This document shows positions 17,341 to 23,154 of a stretch of 23,154 nt of DNA, one piece after another. The number at the start of each line of letters is the position of its first letter. The stretch's first letter is position 1. The position numbers and the translations under genes were made by a program. This DNA is from Gemmatimonas phototrophica (GTDB lineage: Bacteria > Gemmatimonadota > Gemmatimonadetes > Gemmatimonadales > Gemmatimonadaceae): contig CAMBRJ010000008.1 of NCBI GenBank assembly GCA_945870175.1, positions 1-23,154 of the forward strand, written 5' to 3'. The notes beneath the pieces are model-generated. The model searched no databases. It was not told where the DNA came from and was given only the letters and a program-made list of their open reading frames with translations.

Positions 17341-18513
17341 TTAATACCGCAGAAAATACCGCTGAATCTCGACCGGGTCCTTGGTACGGGTCAGCGCCAC
17401 CATCAACAGGATGCGCGCCTTCGCTGGCGTGAGGTGCTGCGCCGTTACCATCGGCGGGGCCGGTGGTGGCTGTGGCGCTCGTGTGCTGTCCGACCGCGTC
17501 GAATCACCGGGGGCCGCCGTACGCGGCTCCGTTCTGGGCGCATCGGGATCGCGCGCGGCACTCATGTTGTCGCCGTAGGCGAAGACCGTGACCACGACGA
17601 CGCCCGCGCGACGTAAGGCCGTGAACACCTCCGACTCGGCGCGCGTCATGCCGTTCGTAGCCACCGCCACGCCCGCCGGTTGCCCCTCGAAACGCGGACC
17701 CGTGCCGCCCGGATACGAGTAGGCCAGTTCGACGCGCGGGAGTGAGTCCACCTTCCGCATGTCGAACTCGCTGTCCTCGCCGTGACGCCGCGTGGGCGCG
17801 AAGAGAAAGTCGGGACCGTTGCCGCCGACCACGCCCAACATCCCCATCTCGCCGACGCTGAAGCCCCCAGTGCGCTGATAGATCTTGCGCACCTCGCGCG
17901 CCGAGAGGATGCGATCGTCCATCACCACCATCACGCCCTTGCCCTTTGCCTGCGGCGACGCGGCCGTGCGCACCGCCGCGAGCAAGTTGATGGGGCCATC
18001 GGGGCTGATCCCGGTGGCCGGTCGCTGCGACCCCACCACGATGACCGGCTTGTCCGACCGCACCGTGAGATACAGAAAGAACGCGGTCTCTTCCAGTCGG
18101 TCGGTGCCGTGCGTGACCACCACGCCGGCCAGATCATCGCGGTCCTTGAGGACCTTCTCGATGCGCTTCGACAGCGCCAGCCACTGCACCGGCGTGATCG
18201 ACGTACTCGGCACATTCGAGAACTGCTCCGTCTCGATCTGCGCGTGCTTCGAGAGCTCCGGGACCGACGCGATGATCTGCTCGGCCGTCAGGGTCCCCGC
18301 GCGATAGCTCCCAAGCGAACCCGGCGCGTCCTGCACTCCGGCGATCGTCCCACCGGTGGCGATCAGCAGCACCTTGGGAAGGCGCGGATTCGGCCTCGTG
18401 CTGTCCGACGACTGCGCCTGAAGCGCCACGGTGGTGGCGAGCATCGAGACGAGCAGCAGGGCGACCCGCCGTCGCGGAGTGCGGAGGCGGATCTGTGACA
18501 GAGCCAGCGTCAT
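17341..18513 (-). CDS. exported type II-like L-asparaginase with a Pro/Arg/Ser-rich insert
   Basis: A 390-residue asparaginase that hydrolyses asparagine (possibly glutamine) to the acid and ammonia. The signal peptide ends near LQAQ (residue ~34), placing it in the periplasm. Catalytic residues visible against E. coli AnsB are Thr56 in ATGGTIAG, Tyr70, Thr137-Asp138 in THGTDRLEETA and Lys210 in AREVRK. The C-terminus (LTPAKARILLMVALTRTKDP) is typical. Between residues ~316 and 356 lies a low-complexity stretch rich in Asp, Arg, Ser and Pro, about 20 residues longer than the matching E. coli loop. That loop carries Glu283 of the second active-site triad, and no clear counterpart is seen. The ATG at 18513 overlaps the stop of the upstream gene (ATGA), so translation is coupled. 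Confidence 0.92.
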   Translation of the reverse strand: MTLALSQIRLRTPRRRVALLLVSMLATTVALQAQSSDSTRPNPRLPKVLLIATGGTIAGVQDAPGSLGSYRAGTLTAEQIIASVPELSKHAQIETEQFSNVPSTSITPVQWLALSKRIEKVLKDRDDLAGVVVTHGTDRLEETAFFLYLTVRSDKPVIVVGSQRPATGISPDGPINLLAAVRTAASPQAKGKGVMVVMDDRILSAREVRKIYQRTGGFSVGEMGMLGVVGGNGPDFLFAPTRRHGEDSEFDMRKVDSLPRVELAYSYPGGTGPRFEGQPAGVAVATNGMTRAESEVFTALRRAGVVVVTVFAYGDNMSAARDPDAPRTEPRTAAPGDSTRSDSTRAPQPPPAPPMVTAQHLTPAKARILLMVALTRTKDPVEIQRYFLRY

Positions 18514-18980
18514 AGGGGCATGCGGGTGTAGGTGGCGAAGGTGACGCCGGTGGTTTTTCCGTCGGCATCTTCGCGCATGTAGATCACGGCGATCGTCTGG
18601 AAATCGGGCGAGAGCACATTGGTCAGCCGCTGCGTGACCCGGCCGTTGTTCTTGTTCACAATCTCGTTCACCAGCGAACTGATAGGCCGCACCGCCGCGT
18701 GCGTCTGACTGGCGTTGCCCGTCACCGGCATGTCGCGCCCGTCGAACTCGGTACCGTACGACCAGCGCGTGGTATCGCCGCGCGCGTTGACGGCCTGGAT
18801 CGTGACCCTCATGCCGCCGGCGCCAAGCGCCTCGTAGGTCATGATGTTGCTGGCGGGGGCCGGCGCGTCGGACTTGAGCAGCCAGCGCCCGAAGCGCGGA
18901 TTCGCCGATTGAGCGCTCGCTTCCTGTGTCGCGGACAGAAGCAGGGAGGCGAGGAGGAGCTGTTTCAACGATGGACGCAT
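18510..18980 (-). CDS. small secreted protein, acidobacterial-type unnamed family
   Basis: A 156-residue exported protein. The ATG at 18980 begins a clear signal peptide (MRPSLKQLLLASLLLS, cut after EASAQ). A second ATG at 19010, behind an AGGTGG ribosome site, would add ten residues and is a fair alternative. The mature part starts with NPRFGRWLLKSD. It continues with TYEALGAGGMRVTIQAVN, then YGTEFDGRDMPVTGN and a late DADGKTTGVTFATYTRM. It resembles an unnamed family of small secreted beta-rich proteins common in Acidobacteriota, recalled from its 'NP..G.WKLN...YE..GDG.KVT...YDGKDYPVTG' pattern; I know of no function. It overlaps the asparaginase start by four bases, so both proteins are probably made together in the periplasm. 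Confidence 0.75.
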   Translation of the reverse strand: MRPSLKQLLLASLLLSATQEASAQSANPRFGRWLLKSDAPAPASNIMTYEALGAGGMRVTIQAVNARGDTTRWSYGTEFDGRDMPVTGNASQTHAAVRPISSLVNEIVNKNNGRVTQRLTNVLSPDFQTIAVIYMREDADGKTTGVTFATYTRMPL

Positions 18981-19129
18981 CGGCGAACTCACGAAAAGGG
19001 GATCGGCCATTCTGCCACCTGTCGGCCCCCACAACAAGGAGCAGGCGGGGCGCCGTCTTCGTCGGGGCGGCCGCTCGGTGTACTTTGGAAGTCTGTTTCG
19101 CCTCCCTGACCGTTCAGCCCGAGCTCTCC

Positions 19130-20464
19130 GTGGCCAATATCCTGCAGCGTCTTCCTGTCGGCGAGAAAGTCGGCATCGCCTTTTCCGGTGGTCTCGACAC
19201 CAGCGCCGCCCTGCATTGGATGCGGGAGAAGGGGGCGGTTCCGTACGCCTACACGGCCAATCTGGGACAGCCCGACGAAACAGACTACGACGAGATCCCG
19301 CGCAAGGCGATGGCATACGGCGCTGAGAAAGCGCGGCTGATCGAGTGCCGCGCGAATCTGGTGGCCGAAGGGCTGGCGGCGCTGCAGTGCGGCGCGTTCC
19401 ACATCACGACCGCCGGCGCGACGTACTTCAACACGACGCCGCTGGGGCGCGCGGTCACGGGTACGATGCTCGTGGCGGCCATGCGCGAAGACGACGTCAA
19501 CATCTGGGGCGACGGCAGCACGTTCAAGGGCAACGACATCGAGCGGTTCTATCGCTACGGCTTGCTCACGAACCCGTCGCTCAAGGTGTACAAGCCGTGG
19601 CTCGACCAGCAGTTCATCGACGAACTCGGCGGCCGCACGGAAATGTCGGAGTACCTCATCAAGAGCGGCTTCGACTACAAGATGAGCACTGAGAAGGCGT
19701 ACTCCACCGACTCGAACATTCTGGGCGCCACGCACGAAGCGAAGGATCTCGAATTCCTGAACAAGGGCATGCACATCGTGCAGCCGATCATGGGCGTCGC
19801 GCACTGGCGCGACGACGTGGCGGTAACGCGCGAGACGGTCACGATCACGTTCGTGGAAGGCTATCCGGTCGCGATCAACGGGAAAGAATTCAACAGCGCG
19901 CTCGCACTGTTCACGGAAGCAAACGTGATTGGTGGCCGTCACGGACTCGGCATGTCCGACCAGATTGAAAACCGCATCATCGAAGCGAAGAGCCGCGGCA
20001 TTTACGAAGCGCCGGGGCTCGCGCTGCTGTACATCGCGTATGAGCGCTTGGTCACGGGTATTCACAATGAAGACACGATCGAGCAGTACCGCATGAACGG
20101 CAAGAAGCTCGGCCGCCTGCTGTATCAGGGCCGCTGGCTCGACCCGCAGTCGCTCATGCTACGTGAATCCGCCCAGCGCTGGGTGGCGAAGGCCGTCACG
20201 GGCGACGTGACGATCGAACTGCGTCGCGGCAATGACTACTCGATCATGGACACGAACAGCCCGAATCTCACCTACAAGCCTGAGCGCCTCACCATGGAGC
20301 GCGGCGAAGCGTTCTTCACGCCGCTCGATCGCATCGGCCAGCTCACGATGCGCAATCTCGACATCATGGACACGCGCGAAAAGCTGGTGGTATATACGGG
20401 AGTTGGCCTGCTGCAGTCGAACGGCGCAACGGGTGTGCCGCAGCTTCCGAGCGGCGAGAAATAA
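19130..20464 (+). CDS. argG: argininosuccinate synthase (E. coli ArgG-like)
   Basis: A 444-residue enzyme that joins citrulline and aspartate using ATP to make argininosuccinate, the penultimate step of arginine synthesis. It aligns with E. coli ArgG nearly end to end: VGIAFSGGLDTSAALHWMRE (nucleotide-binding loop, residues ~14-33), YAYTANLGQPDE, YFNTTPLGRAVTGTMLVAAM, NIWGDGSTFKGNDIERFYRY and GGRHGLGMSDQIENRIIEAK are all present. The GTG at 19130 is chosen because VANILQRLPVGEKVGI matches the E. coli N-terminus. Longer in-frame starts run back over the divergent gene. A weak TTCGTC-17-TACTTT pair (19058-19086) could be the promoter. No other arg gene is in the window, and no arginine-repressor site was recognised. 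A hairpin terminator follows. Confidence 0.97.
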   Translation: MANILQRLPVGEKVGIAFSGGLDTSAALHWMREKGAVPYAYTANLGQPDETDYDEIPRKAMAYGAEKARLIECRANLVAEGLAALQCGAFHITTAGATYFNTTPLGRAVTGTMLVAAMREDDVNIWGDGSTFKGNDIERFYRYGLLTNPSLKVYKPWLDQQFIDELGGRTEMSEYLIKSGFDYKMSTEKAYSTDSNILGATHEAKDLEFLNKGMHIVQPIMGVAHWRDDVAVTRETVTITFVEGYPVAINGKEFNSALALFTEANVIGGRHGLGMSDQIENRIIEAKSRGIYEAPGLALLYIAYERLVTGIHNEDTIEQYRMNGKKLGRLLYQGRWLDPQSLMLRESAQRWVAKAVTGDVTIELRRGNDYSIMDTNSPNLTYKPERLTMERGEAFFTPLDRIGQLTMRNLDIMDTREKLVVYTGVGLLQSNGATGVPQLPSGEK

Positions 20465-20509
20465 GGTTGCAGTGACGCGCCGCTGACGGCGTGGTTGCAG
20501 AGTACACGG

Positions 20510-20533
20510 GCCGATCACCAGAGGGTGATCGGC
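20510..20533 (+). terminator. intrinsic terminator of argG
   Basis: GCCGATCACC (20510-20519) pairs perfectly with GGTGATCGGC (20524-20533) around a four-base AGAG loop, followed by a T-rich run (TCGTTCTCATTCT). It lies 45 bases after the argG stop and just before the GxxExxY gene, so the latter probably has its own promoter or depends on read-through. Confidence 0.75.
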
Positions 20534-20558
20534 TCGTTCTCATTCTGTCGTATGAGTC

Positions 20559-20957
20559 ATGAGCGAACTGCTGCACGGCGAGATCACCCACGAAATCATC
20601 GGCGCGTTCTACGACACGTATAACGCACTTGGATGGGGATATCCCGAAAGCATCTATGCCAATGCGATGCCGCTCTTTCTTCGACGACGAGGCCTGCGTC
20701 TGGCGCGGGAAGTCGTCTTCCCGGTCGTTCTCGAAGGCGTCACGCTCGGCGAGTTCCGCGCCGACCTTGTCGTCGAGGGGAAGGTCATCGTCGAACTGAA
20801 GGCCTGCGAACGCATCGTCGCGGCCCACGAGGCCCAGTTGATCAGTTATCTGCGATCATCGAAGCTCGAGCTTGGGCTCTTGCTCAATTTCGGCCCGAAG
20901 CCGGAACGCCGTCGGGTCATCTGGACCGATGACATTCGCGTGCTGCGAGATCGCTAA
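20559..20957 (+). CDS. GxxExxY protein (PD-(D/E)XK nuclease-fold)
   Basis: A 132-residue protein of the GxxExxY family (PF13366). The name-giving motif is Gly27-Tyr-Pro-Glu30-Ser-Ile-Tyr33. The rest follows the PD-(D/E)XK nuclease pattern: Asp69 in EFRADLVV, then Glu79 and Lys81 in VIVELKA, with Gln93 in HEAQLISYL as the usual extra motif. All four candidate catalytic residues are intact, so activity is possible, but no member is well characterised. The protein ends in FGPKPERRRVIWT, also typical. The ATG at 20559 has only a weak ribosome site. The TAA stop (20955-20957) lies in the first two bases of a 117-base inverted repeat. Genes of this family often occur scattered, near intervening or repeated sequences, so it may belong to a mobile or repeat-linked unit. 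Confidence 0.88.
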   Translation: MSELLHGEITHEIIGAFYDTYNALGWGYPESIYANAMPLFLRRRGLRLAREVVFPVVLEGVTLGEFRADLVVEGKVIVELKACERIVAAHEAQLISYLRSSKLELGLLLNFGPKPERRRVIWTDDIRVLRDR

Positions 20958-21072
20958 CGGCCAGAACACGGATGGCACCGAAATCACAGAACCAACACGG
21001 ATAAGCTAAAAAGCGCTTTTTGCTTATCCGTGTTGGTTCCGTGTGATCGGTGTCATCCGTGTTCTGGCCGTT
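20956..21072. repeat. 117-base near-perfect inverted repeat (giant hairpin)
   Basis: The left arm starts with AACGGCCAGAACACGGATG at 20956 and the right arm ends with its reverse complement at 21072. The arms are ~58 bases each and pair around the perfect 14-base palindrome AAAAAGCGCTTTTT (21008-21021), with only a few mismatches and one- or two-base bulges. Within each arm ACACGGAT occurs twice, 29 bases apart (20966 and 20995; complements at 21026 and 21055), with weaker CACCGA and CACAGA copies between. It is far longer than a terminator. I associate such CACGGA-type hairpins with GxxExxY genes in other genomes, from memory only. Confidence 0.9.
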
Positions 21073-21288
21073 GCTTTTGCCGTTGCCGCCCCGCCCCCGC
21101 CCCGGAATTCGCCGCGATCGTAGATGGCGCCCCAGTCGGCTGGGGGCAAAAGATCGGGAATGTGACACAACCGGGTCTCGGAACGCGGCCCCGCCCTATC
21201 GCCAATCGCATTTCGACGCAAACATTCAGCTCTGCCGACTCGCCGCCATTCGAGGTCGGTCCCACCGAATCCCATCAGGAGCACTCCG
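21073..21288. other. intergenic region upstream of the secreted jelly-roll-like protein gene
   Basis: This stretch holds no gene that I can support. Right after the hairpin, GCCGTTGC occurs twice in close succession (21068-21087), followed by a C-rich run. No convincing -35/-10 pair was found. AGGAG at 21277-21281, eight bases before the ATG at 21289, is the ribosome site of the next gene. Confidence 0.5.
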
Positions 21289-21993
21289 ATGAAGCGTACG
21301 ATGCAGGTCGCGCTCGCGACTGCCGCACTCGCCCTCGTGCCGCAGCTTGTGCAGGCGCAAGAGACCGAGAAGTCCACCGCCGTGAAGGGCGGCATCCAGA
21401 TGAAGGGATGGATGGGCAAGGTTGACGGCAAGGAAGCCAAGGCTGGACTCACGGTCGACAGCGCGAAGTTTGTCGGCATGGGCAAGGACGGGATGCGCGC
21501 CACGACCGGTCCGGCGATCACGTACTGGAACCCCGAGATGAAGGGGAAGGGTGATTACGTGGTGAAGGCCACGTTCGCCGAGCGCGAGTACATGGGCCTC
21601 AACAACCATCCGCATCCGTACGGCATCGTCATGGGCGGCAACGATATGGGCACGGATACCGAGTCGTACCTGTATTGCGCGGCGTACGGCAACGGCAACT
21701 TCATCGTGCGCGGCATGGGCCCGGCGCCGTTCCAGATGAACGGACCGCGCGGTGGCATGAGCGAGGCCGTGCATAAGGCCGAAGCGAAGGGCAAGCCGGT
21801 GACGCAGGAAATCGCGCTACAGGTGAAGGGCGACAAGGTGTCGTGCATCATCAACGGCACCGAAGTGGCCAGCTACAGCAAGGCCGAGCTGGTCGCCGCT
21901 GGCAAGCTCAAGAGCACCGATGGCGTGGTCGGTTTCCGCATGGGTCACAACACCGATGCGCACATCGCCGGCTTCTCGATCGGCAAGCCGTGA
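21289..21993 (+). CDS. secreted beta-rich protein, jelly-roll-like
   Basis: A 234-residue exported protein. The ATG at 21289 has an AGGAG ribosome site and starts a signal peptide ending at LVQAQ (residue ~24). The mature chain contains DYVVKATFAERE near residue 87, then HPYGIVMGGNDMG, SYLYCAAYGNGNFIVRGMG, and near the end ALQVKGDKVSCIINGTEV and VVGFRMGHNTDAHIAGFSIG. This strand order (ligand-facing 'YGIVMGG', a 'K.D.V...NG..V' hairpin and a closing 'GL.V..N.D...GF' strand) resembles LamG/DUF1080-like jelly-roll domains, common in secreted proteins of Acidobacteriota and Gemmatimonadota. No catalytic residues can be assigned; binding of a sugar or small ligand is one possibility. Its stop overlaps the GTG start of panE, so the two are translated together despite acting in different compartments. 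Confidence 0.75.
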   Translation: MKRTMQVALATAALALVPQLVQAQETEKSTAVKGGIQMKGWMGKVDGKEAKAGLTVDSAKFVGMGKDGMRATTGPAITYWNPEMKGKGDYVVKATFAEREYMGLNNHPHPYGIVMGGNDMGTDTESYLYCAAYGNGNFIVRGMGPAPFQMNGPRGGMSEAVHKAEAKGKPVTQEIALQVKGDKVSCIINGTEVASYSKAELVAAGKLKSTDGVVGFRMGHNTDAHIAGFSIGKP

Positions 21994-22967
21994 GTAATAC
22001 CGACACGGCGGCGCGGCAGCTGGACCGGCTGCGCGTCGCCGTCGTCGGGGCTGGTGCTATTGGCGGCGTGCTCGGTGCCCGTCTGCAGCAGGCCGGTCAC
22101 GACGTCGTGTTCATCGCGCGCGGCGCCACGCTGGCGGCGCTCCAAACGCGCGGTCTCGTGCTCGACAGCATCGACGGCGATCTCACCCTGCCGTCCGTGC
22201 AGGCCACGGACGATCCCGGGACCGTCGGTGTCGTCGACGTGGTGCTCGTGTGCGTGAAGGCCACGCAGGTCGCGAGCCTCGCGCCGTCGCTCCGGCCGAT
22301 GGTCGGGGCTGCCACGGCGGTGATTCCCGTGCAGAACGGGGTCGAAGCCAGCGAACTGCTGGCGACCGCGCTCGGGGCGAGCAATGTCCTCGAGGGTCTG
22401 GGCCGGGTCCTGGTGGAGCAGGTCGCCCCGGGACACATCCGGCACACCGCCGTCACTCCGATCATCGAGTTCGGCCGTCGGGCCGGAGCGCCGGAGCAGT
22501 CGGCGGCCTACGCCCAAATCCCCCGCTTCGCCGCCGCCCTTCGCAGTGCCGGGCTGGTTGCCCAGCTGCCCGACGACATGAGTGTCGCCCAGTGGGAGAA
22601 GTTCCTGTTCATCGAGCCCATTGGCGCGGTTGGGGCCGCCGCGCGCGTATCGTTCGGTGTCGTACGATCGGTGCCGGCCTCACGGGCCTTAATCGACGCG
22701 GCACTGCACGAAGTGCGCAATGTGGGACTGGCCGTGGGGGCGGCGTGGCCAGCCGACGCCATCGACCGCGTTTGGGCGCGTTACGATAGTCTGCCAGCGG
22801 ACGGTTCGACTTCGCTGCAACGCGATCTCATGGCCGAGCGACCGTCGGAATTCGAAGCCCAGACCGGTGCCGTGGTGCGCATCGGACGCGCGCATGGCGT
22901 GCCAACGCCGGTGCATGACATGCTGTACGCGGTGCTCCTGCCGACCGCGCAGCGCGCGATGCCCTGA
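21990..22967 (+). CDS. panE: 2-dehydropantoate 2-reductase (ketopantoate reductase)
   Basis: A 325-residue cytoplasmic enzyme that reduces ketopantoate to pantoate with NADPH for coenzyme A synthesis. The Rossmann motif VVGAGAIGG is at residues 18-26, followed by GHDVVFIARG, where the Arg can bind the NADPH phosphate. VIPVQNGVEA carries the family's substrate-binding Asn, Lys204 in QWEKFLF is the catalytic Lys, and RPSEFEAQTG near the C-terminus holds the conserved Ser/Glu. The start is the GTG at 21990, which overlaps the previous stop (GTGA); longer starts lie inside that gene. Several paralogues with other substrates share this fold, so the exact reaction is less certain than the family. 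Two hairpins follow the gene. Confidence 0.87.
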   Translation: MSNTDTAARQLDRLRVAVVGAGAIGGVLGARLQQAGHDVVFIARGATLAALQTRGLVLDSIDGDLTLPSVQATDDPGTVGVVDVVLVCVKATQVASLAPSLRPMVGAATAVIPVQNGVEASELLATALGASNVLEGLGRVLVEQVAPGHIRHTAVTPIIEFGRRAGAPEQSAAYAQIPRFAAALRSAGLVAQLPDDMSVAQWEKFLFIEPIGAVGAAARVSFGVVRSVPASRALIDAALHEVRNVGLAVGAAWPADAIDRVWARYDSLPADGSTSLQRDLMAERPSEFEAQTGAVVRIGRAHGVPTPVHDMLYAVLLPTAQRAMP

Positions 22968-23054
22968 CGCGCGCGGCACGACCTTGAACCATCTCCCGCG
23001 CGGTGATCGTCATTACGACGGTCACCGCGCGCGGCACGTGCTGAGGCGTGCCGC
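22968..23054. repeat. two tandem stem-loops and a 13-base direct repeat after panE
   Basis: GCGCGGTGATCGTC (22998-23011) pairs with GACGGTCACCGCGC (23017-23030) with one G-U pair and a short loop. GCGGCACG (23031-23038) pairs with CGTGCCGC (23047-23054) around an eight-base loop, and CACGTTTCTC follows. A 13-base direct repeat CGCGCGCGGCACG flanks the first stem (22968-22980 and 23026-23038). The second hairpin could be the panE terminator, though its T run is weak. Confidence 0.5.
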
Positions 23055-23094
23055 CACGTTTCTCAGCGACTTTCCCGTTCCCGACGTAACTTTC

Positions 23095-23154
23095 ATGGAT
23101 ATCCGGCCTCCCTTCCTGCCGGAACATCGAACGAGTTGGCGGGGCGACGTCATC
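23095..23154 (+). CDS. start of a reading frame running off the window (possibly SulP-type transporter)
   Basis: An ATG at 23095 opens a frame that stays open for the last 20 codons (MDIRPPFLPEHRTSW then RGDVI). An aromatic-basic stretch followed by WRGDVI just after the N-terminus resembles the beginning of SulP-family anion transporters, where 'RGD(L/V)IAG' precedes the first helix. This rests on a handful of residues and is a guess. No strong ribosome site is visible, and the true start could differ. Confidence 0.35.
   Translation, partial: MDIRPPFLPEHRTSWRGDVI

Noticed and set aside
19064..19129. Arginine-repressor box upstream of argG
   Set aside because: No ARG-box-like AT-rich palindrome is present; the region is GC-rich apart from the TACTTT stretch.
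20966..21062. CRISPR-like array
   Set aside because: Only two identical 8-base units occur per arm, in inverted orientation between arms, with no unique spacers and no cas genes.
20917..21168. A minus-strand frame of 83 codons across the giant hairpin (contains NTDDTDHTEPTR)
   Set aside because: The Asp/Thr/His-rich stretch is simply translated CACGGA-type repeat. There is no start context or family pattern.

Overview
The window looks like chromosomal DNA from a GC-rich, Gram-negative environmental bacterium with an outer membrane. The best fit is the Gemmatimonadota (Gemmatimonas-like), possibly a neighbouring phylum such as Acidobacteriota. The reasons are a SusC/RagA plus SusD/RagB pair in high-GC DNA, many Sec-exported and lipoprotein enzymes, a secreted tricorn-type peptidase, and small secreted families I associate with these phyla. 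The assignment is inference from gene content; no rRNA or tRNA gene is present to confirm it.

Layout. 1-1241: 3' part of a membrane GT39-type glycosyltransferase (+). 1264-2541: phytase/esterase-like lipoprotein (-). 2714-3508: two divergent DoxX-like membrane proteins. 3629-4635: a coupled pair on the minus strand, a GIY-YIG-fold protein followed by a DUF2239 protein, read from a near-consensus promoter carrying two palindromic operator-like sites. 4749-5690: an unrecognised cytoplasmic protein (+). 5786-10886: a tight two-gene unit (+) of a secreted tricorn-like S41 peptidase and an amidase-signature lipoprotein. 10967-16748: an outer-membrane uptake block (+) of a barrel-less carboxypeptidase-regulatory/plug protein, a SusC/RagA TonB-dependent transporter and a SusD/RagB lipoprotein, closed by a strong bidirectional hairpin at 16771-16801. 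16832-18980: three exported proteins on the minus strand, including a periplasmic type II-like L-asparaginase coupled to a small secreted protein. 19130-20464: argG (+), ended by a hairpin terminator. 20559-21072: a GxxExxY (PD-(D/E)XK-fold) gene whose stop codon lies in the first bases of a 117-base near-perfect inverted repeat. 21289-22967: a secreted jelly-roll-like protein overlapping a ketopantoate reductase (panE). 23095-23154: the start of a further reading frame that runs off the window.

How the genes may work together. The central 11 kb reads as a peptide/amide scavenging region. A tricorn-like peptidase and an exported amidase lie directly before a SusC/SusD importer, and no glycoside hydrolase is nearby, so the usual glycan role of SusCD is not supported here. 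Next to it, the exported asparaginase could release aspartate and ammonia, and the divergent argG product consumes aspartate in arginine synthesis; this link is suggestive only. The least explained parts are the GxxExxY gene with its giant hairpin, and the operator-controlled GIY-YIG/DUF2239 pair.
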